Origin: Capitella teleta
Lineage: Eukaryota; Annelida; Polychaeta; Capitellidae
NCBI GenBank assembly: GCA_000328365.1
Contig: KB295454.1
Coordinates: 187,706 to 251,705 of the forward strand
Length of the DNA stretch: 64,000 bases
Direction of reading: 5' to 3'
Position 1 is the first letter of the stretch. Every line of letters begins with the position of its first letter. Below are positions 16,656 through 29,358 of this stretch, one piece after another. The notes beneath the pieces were generated by a model. The model ran no database searches and was not told the DNA's origin. It saw only the letters and a list, made by a program, of their open reading frames with translations. A program made the position numbers and the translations under genes.

Positions 16656-19072
16656 CGATAGTGGCAACCAAATCAGGCCTCCTACGCTTGAGCCTATTGC
16701 CAATGCTGGATCTGATTCTGTAAATGCAATACGATAATGACATGCACAGCGATTTGTTTATAAAGATGTCATACTTTCAGTCGTCGTGGTGCTAAAGGTC
16801 GTTGTCCCTTGTGTCTGTGTTGTCGTTTGTGTTGTTCCGGAAACGCTAAAAAAAGATCGATTCAATTACATTCGTTTTCTATGCTGTCCATTGAACTCTG
16901 ACCTGGGACATATGTACGGTGCCTTGATATCGCAGTTTGATGAACTGAGTTCAATGTCGTCGTTTACCCGTTGTGCGCGAATACACTTGTCTGTTGCAAT
17001 ACGGAATGACGGTTGATCAATTGCCCAGAGCAAGTGATCAAAACTATCTGTAAAAAGAAAAAAATGAAAGAAAAAACATGTAGTGCAACCATAGAAGAAC
17101 AATAATTCATTCTTCCTCCGCGGTGCAATGGTGATCAGCGCACCATAGGCCAATAATTGGCGCAATGTATAGCCAAGAAGAGATAAATTTCCAGTTTGAT
17201 TTATATGGGTATGTGCAACTATATAATAATGTCAACTGAATATATCCATTATGCATAACATGACTGTGTTTGGGATATTGTGATTTTGATATGTAGAACC
17301 TTCGAGATATAGATTGAAGGATTCACACAAACCAACCTTCCGGGTTGAAGTGAAAAGCCGAACGTTGCGTCCAGTAGTTAAATGAAGTGTTGACATGTCC
17401 ATGTTTCAATTCGTCCGCCAACGAGACGTGGAGTTTAACAGCCTGGTGCACAGCGTTCAGCGCGAATCCTTGACAGAATGTTTGTGCTCCAAACCAGCTA
17501 AGAAACTTGGTGCTGACATGGAATGTCCAAATGCCATCTGAAGAGTAGATAAAAGCAGTACAGATGAAACATGATATGGTATAAGTACATCAACAACGGA
17601 TTTGAAGTAAACAAGAATACCTTTATATTCGACACATATGGCTTTATTGGTGGATTCACGGCAGTCGGATTGGATGAATTCAGCTGATCCAGATCGGTAT
17701 GTCAGAGCAGTGCATCTGTCAGCCGCATTGCCTGTGTCTTCATATGCGCCTTAAAAGTCGATCATAATTTTCACATATGATAGTATAAATATATAATAGG
17801 CCTGATAAATATTCTCAAATCCAAGCATGCATTTAATTATTTTTCTTTTCTAACGATTAATACATGCGTCGATCGACACTTGGAAAATATGACTACCATC
17901 AGGCAGAAAGCATCATGAGAATTGCCTTGCTTGTCTGATTACGTAATCTTCACCCTTACCTGCAGTGGCCATAATTCTTGCGTAACCAGTTGTTCCGCAG
18001 ATGGACGGCCATTCGGGGCACTGTTCGTCACAGTTAGAGTCCTCTGTTGAGGGAGGGACTTCATCCCCACAATGACACTTCAGTTGCCCCCTGTCAGGCT
18101 GAAATGTAAGATAAAAAGTGTCAGGTAATATACGAGTACGGTGAGGGTTATAGAATTAGCAACGAACTTGTAATGCGGCATATTTCTGACCCAGCTCTTG
18201 GCATTTTTGAAGGCATCCATCTGAATGTGCTCCGATGGACTTTAACTGGAACAACTTGTTGAAGTTGCTGTCAATGGCAACGCATCCATGGTTCCCGACA
18301 ATAAGATTTTCTGGAGAGAAGAACACAAATACTGCTATCTATAACTATGTCGAAATCGTATGGAAATCTACAATTTTATATATAGAAAAGAGTTATAATC
18401 ATTTTAATATTATAAATTACACCGATGACTCCATATTATAATGTTCATGCATAATGTCCTCATTGATTGCATTTGATTCCTTAAAAAAAGAAGTCAAAAA
18501 ACGGGAACTCTTGAATGTTAACGAATGGCTTCTGTCTAAAAAATAAAATAAAATAAAGCATCTCCGTGAATTAACATTTCAAAAAGCAAATTTATGATGC
18601 TTCTTATTCTTTATATTCTTTTCCTATATTTTCTTCTGCTTTTTTCCCCGCCCGAGAAGCTATGTTAAACTCAATTCGTCTGTGGGGTGGCGAGTGGAAA
18701 AACACTTTTTGCGTTATAAGTTAGCAATGCAAATACTGACCATCCAAATGCCACGTCCAAGGTGCCTTTTCAAGATGAACGTCAATCCACGTGCTTTCGT
18801 AGTTTTCCAGTTGTCGCAGCAATGAACCGTCTCTGACGGAAGAAAGATCTGGCAACCGGGATGAACAGTTTTGTCGAGCGGCAGACCACGATGCAAGGCC
18901 ATCAGCCGCATGTTCCAAATCTGACAGAACAACAATGGTTTTATATGAGAGCAAGTTCACTCTTGTTCTGCAGCATCTGTGCTTAGTAATATAGCTCAAT
19001 GCTATGATAATACGTACCGGGCAACACGAGTGTCACACAGATGAACAGATAGAAGTATCCTAGTTCGCCCAT
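16656..19072 (-). CDS. CTLD/WSC membrane receptor (copy B), 3' end lost in gap
   Basis: Paralogue of the receptor at 8469-13210, in the opposite direction, so the two genes converge. Exons (high to low): 19018-19072, 18741-18920, 18168-18310, 17960-18098, 17621-17749, 17337-17537, 16903-17047, 16775-16845, then 16656-16717 running into the gap. All phases match copy A exon by exon. The order is the same: signal peptide, lectin front half, WSC domain (CHCGDEVP core), lectin back half (DRCTALTY, AICV), second lectin domain (WFGAQTFC to APYICP), a Thr-rich stalk, and the beginning of a membrane helix (LAIGSSVGGLI). About 354 residues come before the helix. The stalk is more mucin-like than in copy A. 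The cytoplasmic tail is not seen, so whether it keeps an ITAM is unknown. Confidence 0.82.
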
Positions 19073-21809
19073 GATGATGGTCGAGACATAGATCCAAATT
19101 TAATAGACAAACTAGATTCCAACATGACTCTGGGTAATTTTTGTGGTAATTATACTTCCTTGTTGCTTAATGTATGCAGTACCTGAAGCGTGAAGATTCA
19201 AATAGATGCTCAAGTAAATCAGCCCTTGGAATTAAAGCGATATGAAGCCAATGCTCAGTATGAAGTTTTTGGTATAACGCCGAGCGGTGTATTTTTAATT
19301 AAAATTTAAAACGTGAATGTTGCTTCAGTTTCAAATAGACACCTCAATCTTTATATCTGTCTGACAAACACGTAGCATATTTATAGTCGTCATTCGTGAA
19401 AGAAGCCTACCAGGTTTCTTTCTGCTTCTGCAAAACATAGAAGATATGTCCATGCAGCCCATGATGGGCAATCAATTGTCACAGGTGCAACATAAATACA
19501 CGAGAACAGTATCAGGTACACCATTTTCGCTGCTGAATTGGGATTATTGGTTGATCAGGGATATCCAATATTTTCCGTCATACCAGATGTGAACATAAAG
19601 AATGTTAAAATCCACAGACCATAAACATTGATCTGACCAAAAATACTCCACTGACAGCTGCATGTTTGCAGCTGTAAGAACATGGCATGCAAAGAAGAAT
19701 CATAACGCACTTCTTCAGGTAACGTTATGTGTCCAAGCGAGTTTGTTTACATGTGACCACTTTTTTTTTTTTCTATCCGGCCTAGATACTGTTAACTGTT
19801 GAGGTGTAACATAACCAAAAAGCAGATCGATGTGACCTCACAATCACAACCGACTGACGAAAGAGGCTCAGCATATCAAGGTTAGGAGATCAAAGACATA
19901 ACTCGATTCTTACCAAACTGTAATGACATGTAATATCCATTGTCTAATTAATTGGGTACGTATTGACTGCAACAATTGCCGGGGTATCTCACTCTTGGCC
20001 ATTGTTGGGTAATTCACTTGCAAGGCACAGCACTCTCAGCAGTCTCTGATGCATCACCTGAGCACTGATCAATGATTAGCTATAATGTTGAGGAGGGACA
20101 CTGCTCTAAACCAAATTTTGTTTGCCGCAGAAAATTAAGTAGGCCTACGTCAGAGAAATTTTGGGTCTCCAATAATAATGTTCCAATTAGCATGCTGTAA
20201 ATTTTCAGCACCTGTATAATAATTGATGTAATGGATCCACGCTGATTGGTACCGTAAAAGTGTTATTTCATACGCTGATGGATGGATTCTGCGATCATCG
20301 ACTCCATAGTGCACTTTAAAACTAACACGCGTGAGACTGGCCGCCGAGTGGTAATTTTACTTTTTGGAATTTGAAGCTCTTTTCTCAACATCTGTGCCAA
20401 AGTTGCTCTGTTTCTGTCTCTTAAACTGACATTCAGTGATAGTTAAGTATGGATTACGCTTTCTATTACGCAATAATATTTCTATTATGCGTCTATCGTG
20501 CGATCAAAAGTGATCACGTGATATTCAGATGAACGAATAAAGATTCCATTAAAAGGAGATTGTAGCCTCATTCTGGAACAGATATGCAATTCCAATTGAG
20601 TGATCTATAACAATTAACACCACTGGCTCTGAGGTGAGCTTACATAATTAACATAATTAACCTGAAAACATTAGCCTCTGTTCATTTATTAACGAACCCC
20701 CGATGACACCAATTTAGGAGTAAAAGGCAGGAGGGCAAGCTGATAAAACTGACGCATACTTTTTATGATTCATTTTGGCTTATTACATAGCACACAAAAA
20801 AAAAACAGCTTTTAGATATGATTGAAGGTCACGTGTACCTATTACTCTATAGTCAGCATCTTTTATCATCTAAATACCACTTGACATTCTTATTTATGGG
20901 TTCCTCGCCAACTTTTTTATAGATCAAAATCGTCCAGTACTCATTCTAAGGTCCAAAATTCAATCAGTATGCTATTCATTTGCATACCATAGAAATGCTT
21001 AGCGTACTTTTTGATCATTAGTTATTTGACACAAAATTAGACTATCAAGATGAATGACACTTAATGTGGTACCATGTGCGTCTTTACTGAACCTTGGTTT
21101 TGTCTGAGACATTTCATAGCGACATAATGACGTCACGCATTGTAATCTGATTTGTCTTGCATTGCACGGAGAAGGTCCATGATTGTCATGATGACCACCG
21201 ATATCAATATGTATTGAAATAAATACTGTAATAGAAGAATTTATCCCATAATAATAATATCTCTCTGGTCCAGTTGATGCTTAATCAGTAGCAAACACGA
21301 TTTAATCTTGTGTTTAGGACTTTGATCTTTGGTTAGATTGTGGTCAGTGGTACATTATCATGCCATGCCGGTCATGACCTCAAGTGTTGTATCAGCTATT
21401 GTTTAGTACTTTGTGATGATGAATTTAGACATCTAGTGCAAGTGGGCCTAAGTACAGGGGTAACACATAATTAGTATTGTTGTACAATTTGATATTCTGA
21501 TACTGTACGTTATGGATTGTATCTTGGTATCGATCTAAATTCATCAACAGTATCTGAGTATCAGAATATCCCAATTAAAGATTATACGTGTTACCCCTGA
21601 ACATAAATTAGGCCCACCTGCACTAGACGTCAAATATCGCACTGATATAAGATTCTATATCTACCAATATAAAGTTATAAGGAATCAGTTTGCGTATAAA
21701 GCCGTGCTCTTTGTATACTAGAAATTCTGATCCCCCACCATGGGTATATGATTAATTCTGCCTTTATAACCGACTCCTCCTACTGACATCTTTATTTCAA
21801 CAGATCACC
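19073..21809. other. Intergenic, copy B to AGMO
   Basis: About 2.7 kb of AT-rich sequence. Apart from the inverted repeat at 21428-21630 I see no gene. The part next to 19072 should contain the copy B promoter; the part next to 21809 the AGMO promoter or its trans-splice acceptor. Confidence 0.5.
21428..21630. repeat. Imperfect inverted repeat of about 200 bp
   Basis: The left arm (ATCTAGTGCAAGTGGGCCTA, AGGGGTAACAC, ATATTCTGATAC) is mirrored by the right arm (GTATCAGAATAT, GTGTTACCCCT, TAGGCCCACCTGCACTAGA). No transposase is present. This is the structure of a foldback MITE or of a long hairpin transcript; I cannot decide between the two. Confidence 0.8.
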
Positions 21810-24279
21810 ATGGATAATTCAACCCTGGATCTCACGAGTGAGATTTCTACAGGGGTTCGGAGTCTCTTCTATGCGGTGCCTCCAGTGGAGTCTAGCTTCA
21901 AAAGTATTGATGAGGTTCCAAAATATGTTGATAAGGTAATGCACTTAGTGTGCCATTGTGCCTATTCTGCATGATATGCTTTCTTAATTCCAGGCTGTTC
22001 CATATTTTTTCGTTGCCATCTTTATGGAAGCATTCATTCAGTTGATTCGCGGTCGCAAAGATTTGATATTCAGATGGAACGACGCTTTTTCATCTTTGTC
22101 AGCAGGCGTTGCCAGTCAAGTTCCCTTGTGAGTAATTTTCAATTCTTGTCAATCGTTCAATTAACAGGCTGGCTATGTGAGTTGCTGACTGAGTGAGTGA
22201 CTGGTTGACAGTGTGACTGGTTAACTGAGTGACTAGTTGACTGAGTGACTTGTTGACTGATTGATAAACTGAGTGTTTAAGTGAATAATATGATTAATGA
22301 TTCACTCATTCTTCCTCAGACTCATGGTCAGGAACATCGAGGCCTCTGCATACATATACGTATTTGAACACTACCGCATTGCAGAGCTTCCCTGGGATTC
22401 ATGGGTCACGTGGTTGCTGTGCATGCTGGGCGTTGATCTCGGCTACTACTGGGTGCACCGTATGGCGCATGGTCAGTTCCTCTGCCCAATCCATCACTCT
22501 TTTAATTCAAACAAATTTGTTTCTCTCACAGAAATGAACTTCATGTGGGCAGCTCACCAAGTTCATCACAGCTCTGAAGATTACAACCTGAACACTGCTC
22601 TTCGTCAAGCGGTGCTTCAGCGATACACGTCATGGGTGAGGGCTGTTAATAATTACATTGATCATAATCTTTTAGTTTTACAATATTCGCATTTGAAATA
22701 ATAATTAATGGTGCATAATATATTAATTTTATATTATGAATCTTACATTTAATGTGAAATTCGAAATTGATCACTGGCTATCATTTGTTAAACGAAATGA
22801 AATGAGGGGCTCAATATTATTAGTACATTTCACATGAATTATCTGGCATATGAAATGTTCACTCATTGTCTTCCTCAGGTGTTTTACCTTCCGATGGCCC
22901 TATTCATACCTCCATCACAGTTCCTTGTTCACATTCAATTCAATCTGCTCTATCAATTCTGGATTCACACTAATGTAAGTTTCACTTGGATGGGTCAAAG
23001 TTCATGATTTTCAGATTATTGCATTTTATTTTGCTAACTGCTATTGAGATACATATTCATTGAGTTATTTATCTTCCATTTTCACTGTTCTTTTGTCAGG
23101 TTGTAGGCAAACTCGGTCCTCTTGAGTGGATTCTGAACACTGCGAGTCACCACAGAGTCCACCATGGCAGGAACCGATACTGCATCGACAAAAATTATGC
23201 CGGTGTCCTAATAATTTGGGATCGCATTTTTGGTAACTAGTAACTGATTTCAGATGACTCAGTTCCAGAAATAATATACTTAATCTTTTGTATTCAGGTA
23301 CTTTTGTCGAAGAGAAAGATGACGAAGGCATTTCATATGGTCTTGTTCATCCCATCAACTCATGGGATATATTTTACATTCAGGTACTTAATTTATTCTT
23401 ATTCTGGGGGAATTGCGTGACCATCAATGTTTGGGCATTGTGTAATAATATTATATGTGTGACTGAGAAAACATTCATTTATGTAGTTGTGCCACTGGCA
23501 ATACATGATCAGCACTGCTATGAAGACCTCAGGCCTTGGAAACAAGATCAGCATCTTCTTGAAAGGACCCGGATGGGCTCCTGGGAAACCTCGCTTGGGG
23601 TACCTGGAAGATATCCCTGATGTAGGTATCCTCTGCATGCGATTATAGTATCCATACCATCATAATTAACTAATTAATCAAATTAACCACATTTTTAGAT
23701 CCAAGCCCCTCAACCGCGATACGAGAAGGATTTGTCTTTAGCCATGACTTTCTATGTTTGGACTCATTTCTTCATAGCTTTAATGGCTCAGAATTTCACG
23801 GCTCTTAACAGGGAGGTGAGATCATAATTATAGTGTTTTTGACTAATCACAATTAATACGTTAATTGAATTTGCAGAGCTTGGGGAGTGTCCATACTTTG
23901 TGCTCAATTTTATTCATTATGTGGACACTCACAAATATAGGATTTTTTTACGAAAACAAGTGAGTAAAATCTTAGTTTATTGGTCATCATAAAGTTCAAT
24001 GATTCTGCATGCAGGAGATATAATTTGTTTGAGATTATTTAATCTATAAATATTTATGATGTCACATGATTTACTTAAGTAATTAATTTTATTTGCAGAT
24101 CCCATGCCGGCCTGAGTGAGTTTTTGCGTTGCGCGACTTTCCTTGTAGCTGATTATTTCTACTGCAACACAGCCTCATGTCCCCAGTCTTTGTACATTAT
24201 GCGCATCATATTCTTTTTTTCATCATTGCTGAGTCTTTATCACATCTTTAACAAACCATCGGCCAAGAAAATTGACTAA
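21810..24279 (+). CDS. AGMO: Alkylglycerol monooxygenase
   Basis: Tetrahydrobiopterin-dependent, di-iron ether-lipid hydroxylase of the ER membrane (family knowledge). Eleven exons give 448 residues, against 445 in human: 21810-21935, 21994-22127, 22320-22471, 22532-22635, 22879-22974, 23100-23232, 23298-23383, 23487-23621, 23699-23815, 23877-23959, 24099-24279. The fatty-acid-hydroxylase histidine boxes are intact: HRMAH, HQVHH and SHHRVHH. Other human-like blocks are [33 protein letters not shown] and [17 protein letters not shown]. Several hydrophobic helices flank the boxes. The start sits 6 bases after a CAG acceptor (21803). A degenerate minisatellite fills part of intron 2. AATAAA at about 24425. 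The gene looks complete and functional. Confidence 0.96.
22178..22280. repeat. Degenerate minisatellite in AGMO intron 2
   Basis: Repeated units of the type GACTGAGTGACTGGTT and variants, about 100 bases in all, inside the intron. Confidence 0.8.
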
Positions 24280-24771
24280 TAATGTAATGTATTTGATTGT
24301 GTATTTACAATGTTATTGGTGTCAATGCAATTTGTTTCACATGATCATAGCTAATGAATTATTTTATGCAACAATGGTTATCAACTAATTCATGGTCTTC
24401 AAAGGATTGGCTGATTCTTTGTATAATAAACATATTTCAAAGCATCTGATATGGAAACTAGTCTTTAATGAAAACTAGCGGGTTGTATTTTGAATATTAT
24501 AACATAATTAATCTGAACACAGCGTCTAGGCCATGATCACCTGAAACCCCTTCATTTCCAGTGACTTTTCCTTTCTGTACAGATATTAACTCTTAAGATT
24601 GACAATTGAGCTTATCGGCACAATAGTAAACCTTGATTCCTCGGATATGTGATGCAATTCGTTTAATTGTAAGGTGGATTTTACTGGCTTATGCGACTTC
24701 ATAAATTATATGCATACCTATAATGTAATTATTTGCTGTAATTTCCATAGTCATCATTCAAAAGTCATTAT

Positions 24772-24885
<114 letters not shown>

Positions 24886-26099
24886 TTATTCGACAAGGGT
24901 CAGGAGATATGCGAAGTTCATAACTGAACGTAACATATGTATGCCACCAAATGAGTGAGAATTGAATGATTATCATGATGGTAATACAATACAAAAATAA
25001 TACAAACATAGTACAGTAAAGTTATAAAAGTACAAAAGAAATAGAGATTGTTAAAGAAAGTACTGAAAACAGGGTAAACATATGAGTGAGACACAAAACG
25101 GTTAACGAATAAAGAGCGGGGATAGAGCTAGAAGAACTAGGAGGACTAATCAAATAGGAAAGAAAAGAAAAAGTGTAGGAGTAGCTAGTGTGTTTTACAT
25201 AGGAATAAGATCTTGTAGTTGCCCTACAATAGTTGTTGCTGATTTCGGCAAATGTAGCATGTACTATTATAACAAACATTTGTGTATGTATTGATGTAGT
25301 AATTTTTAACATAAGAGGAGAAGCCATGGTATATATAGTTCGTGTGGCGAAGCATAAAATTTAGAAACCTCTGACTTTTCCAACACGACATTTTGTTTGG
25401 TAGAGTTATAGTATGTCAGTTTTCACATTATGTGGGTGCTATTTATGCCGGCCGGATTAATTATAGCCATTTATTTGTGAATGTTTGAAATTAATTTTTA
25501 AGGATGACACGAAAACACCACAAAGCTGTCAATTTCAGCCTATACAAATTGATGCTTTACATAAACATTATGCTAATCATCACGTTTATTGGTGCAAAAA
25601 TATAGGGTAATTACCATTTCGTTAACGATGCAATAATTCAGTACACCGGAATCAATCTCAAAAGTTGCAAAATCCGGTATTAAATAGAGTAGTAGTAGTA
25701 TCTAGTAGTCGATGTAGACTTCATCCACTAGCTGGGATTAAAATTACAAGCAAGCCATAGGGAAATAGCAAAACTGGCTCTCTTGGTCTAGTCTTTGATG
25801 ATGATTCGAATAATATCTTGACCTAAATTTATTATGTTTTATATCTTTTACACCTGCAGTTATTATTTTAATTTGAACAGAATGGGACTCCATTTCCTTG
25901 ACTTTAATTTAATACAAGCACCAAGTGTATTCAATTGACGAGAGGATTGCAGGTTTGCAGAATATGAGGAATAAACGATAACATGTTTTAAATATATGCA
26001 ACCATGGCAACGCACAGGAAGGAGTTGAATTCAAAATAGTATCCTAACTTTCACACTTTTGCGTGGATTATATGTGTCAGAGGAGACCCTAAAGCGCAG

Positions 26100-26480
26100 A
26101 TAAGAGACATTGAGTGAATCAGCAGCACCTTTCGGTTGCGCTGACCAGTGACTCCGTCGTTTACCGTGATTTACACCTTCATCGGGAATGTGGAGCTTCT
26201 TGTAAACTGGATTACTTATGTATTTTCTATCAATGGCTACCGAACATTCGCCCATCAAGCACCCATCCTTTGGAACCGATTACCTTCCAACCTACAGTAC
26301 CAGCAATCGCTTGATGCTTTTAAAACCCAACTTAAGACTTACTATTTTAACATTGCATTTTCTAGTATTTAATGATTTTCCTTTTTACCTCTGTTTGTAC
26401 AGCGCATTTGAATGTTCTTTGATATTGCTGAAAATGCGTTTTAAATGTAATAAATGAAATGAAATGAAATGAAATGAAAT
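26100..26480 (+). mobile_element. LINE 3' end (L2/CR1-like) with (TGAAA)n tail
   Basis: The plus strand encodes the last residues of a non-LTR polyprotein (HQAPILWNRLPSNLQ, then SLDAFKTQLKTYYFNIAF). A short 3' UTR with a TTGTACAGCGCATTTGAA stretch follows, ending in a TGAAA microsatellite at about 26452-26480, the usual tail of L2/CR1 elements. It is 5'-truncated. Confidence 0.75.
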
Positions 26481-27235
26481 ATATCCTTTGCGATTTTGTC
26501 TGTTCACGAGGCATCACTCGGAAAATAACAAGAATTTATTTGGGTCGGTATATAAGAAATGCAGGAAAAAGCGCATTTGCAATCACTCCTGAGCAAGTAC
26601 TCCCGAGTTGAGGGACATCCGAAATTATTTGACAACTAGGTTTTACCCGGAAGGCATCACAGCTTCAAGAAAGCGAGCGACTGCGTTATTAAATTTCAAG
26701 GTGAATGATTTTCCGATTTGCGTCATTCCATTTGATTATTATTCATTGGCCGAATAATATACTGAAATTTTATCTCCTTCTTGTGGTTAATTATACAGGT
26801 CTATTAACCTTTTCTTTAGCTGCAGGGAGGTGTTTTCCACTACAGAGCAATCAGGCTGATTAGAACAGAAGTTCCTGCATGCTAGCCAACCAAGTATACG
26901 AGAGCACACACACGTCTCTGTGGGCCTATACTAAATATATATTCAATTCTCTCCTTACAATAATGGTATTCTCTACGACGTACATATGTCAAAGAAATAA
27001 CTCACAGGTCAAGTTAAAAACACTGTCTCTGACGAGTATCTCTGTGCCAGCAAAAGGCCTGTTGCCAGGATATTTTTAATTCGGCACACTATAATTATGT
27101 CATAGCAGAAAATAATGTGTTGTATATATGCTCCAGATTGAGATCGAGCATACCGAAGGGGCAGCAAGGAATTTACACAATAAACAGTTCCACTGGAACT
27201 GCTATTCCTAATGTGAGAACTATAATATAGGGATA

Positions 27236-27391
27236 GGGATAGCAGCATGACATGTTTGACAAACAATACCAACTAATCAAGTATTTATTTCTGTAATCCT
27301 TGTGTGATTTTTACACTATGATCTGTTTTGTAACACTTTCTCAGAAATTTGTATCACCATTGGAAAGCATTGAGATATTTAACATGGAGTA
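27236..27391 (+). repeat. Dispersed repeat, copy 2
   Basis: Same family as 16122-16270, same orientation, moderately diverged. No open frame or terminal repeats seen. Confidence 0.8.
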
Positions 27392-29358
27392 GATAACTTT
27401 ACTGATTATTACTGGAGTAGAAGACTACTTTTGGCCCACTCTGTGTACAAGCTAATCTCCATATATGTGGCAATCATACCACTATAGTCATATCTTTGTG
27501 ATAGTAATTAAGAAACAATAGTAATGATGTGAAAGAGTAATATTATTGCAACAACAAAACTGCTTTCTGTGATGTCACAATGAAGCGACCTCTTATCCAA
27601 AAATAAAGGTCGATTTCCGATATTGTCTTTCTTTTTTTTTTTTTTTTTTTTTTTTTTTTCAGCTGAATAGAAACGAGCTTCACACGATATGTCGTAATAC
27701 CAGAATTGCTCATGGGTGAAAAAGAAGACGAGTATTTTTAAATATACGACCTTTCATTCTCACTGGCGGAAGGCGTTTGTTTGGAGAGAGTGAGATCAGA
27801 AATACTAAAGGTAAGTTAAGAGTATAATCATAATGAATACTGTTTCAGGTATGTACTTATTTTAAATATTTCATGCTACGAATCTAAGGATATGAATATG
27901 TACAATCGCTTGACCATACGCATTAAGAGGCATTGCTGTTCTCTTTGTGGTTATAGGGTTACCATGGCTTGAGCTGGAGCATGCGTTAGTGTTTGCTTGG
28001 ATAGGATAGATCAGATAGGCCATCTCGGGTGTACGGAAAGTATTAAAATGACCTTAATTGCCATCGTAATTAATCATTAAGGCGTTTTCCATAAGCATTT
28101 AAAATCTGGTAGACTCTTTAGTAAGGACGTGTGACACCGCTTTTCAGATTGGCCTGGCTATATACAGGTAATCCATACATACAGACAGAGAGCATAACGC
28201 TTTTGTTTAAACTGGCTGGCAAGTGGGGCTTAGGCCAAAGACGTCTTCGAATTCAATGCAACACCACATGGATCTATTATTTTTTACTTATAAATTTACT
28301 TAGATTAAAATTAAACCGACACGTGCATAATCATACAATTATATGCATTACATCTCTTGGTTGACGTTCTTTGATTTTTATACTATGTTAAGATTACGTG
28401 GATGCTTCTAACAACTTTACACGATGTTGCATTATACCATATGTAATTATGATTATATAAACTCTGCCTATGCATGTATAGACCTTCGGGCAGCGCGTGC
28501 ACGAGATTGCTTCCATCTCCCAAGAGGCAATCAGCGAATACTGAGAGGTCAGAAGGCCAACGTGCAATTAGCGAATACTGGCGGTCAGAAGTTCGCCGAG
28601 AACAAAGAACCGGAGACCAAGCGCATCCATCATTGTCAGATAGCAACTATTTGGAAGGCATCGAACCTCTGCATTTACGATTAGAAACACAGGCTGCCCC
28701 ACATCCATGCTTCTAGTATATAAGACACGAATATCTTCCATGAACACTGATTCCTCTACGACTCCTCTACGACACACCACACATCTCTCCCTCTCGTGCT
28801 TGCTTCTGGAACATTATTATTTTGAATATTCTCACCACTTGGAATACTTGTTGAGGTATATTAAAGCCAATATGAAGTGATTGGTTGAGTCTTCGTTATT
28901 ACGAGCTTGGAGCTTACCATCCAACTAGTGCATAATTGACGTAGCCCTGGAGTCACAACGTCATACTATAACCAAATTAGGGGTTATTTATGCATGAGCA
29001 GCAGGTGATATTTAAAGCCATTGAAACTCTACTTTTGAAGCCCTACAAAACCATTCTTGGGTGATGTGTTGTACTGCCTTAGGATGCTATTATCCCACTT
29101 TTGTTCCTTGATTATATCTGATCGAAGATGGCTCCAATACAAATAAAACTGAGATGGAGTGATGGCCCATGTTATCATCGATATCATTCTTTTAATTGTA
29201 AATCCATATTGTCTCAATGAAGAAACAAATCTAAATACATATTGTACCTTTGTCGAAAATAATGCGAAGATCATCCCTTTGTAATACATAATTATGCATG
29301 ATTTGTAACAAAGTTTATTGTTTAGTATTCCATTGACAGCATCTCACGCTGCCGGAAA

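Noticed and set aside
28480-28900. Stretch with TATA-like box and AT-rich end resembling a terminal repeat or a promoter
   Set aside because: No partner repeat, target duplication or recognisable protein was found, so neither a mobile element nor a gene start can be supported.
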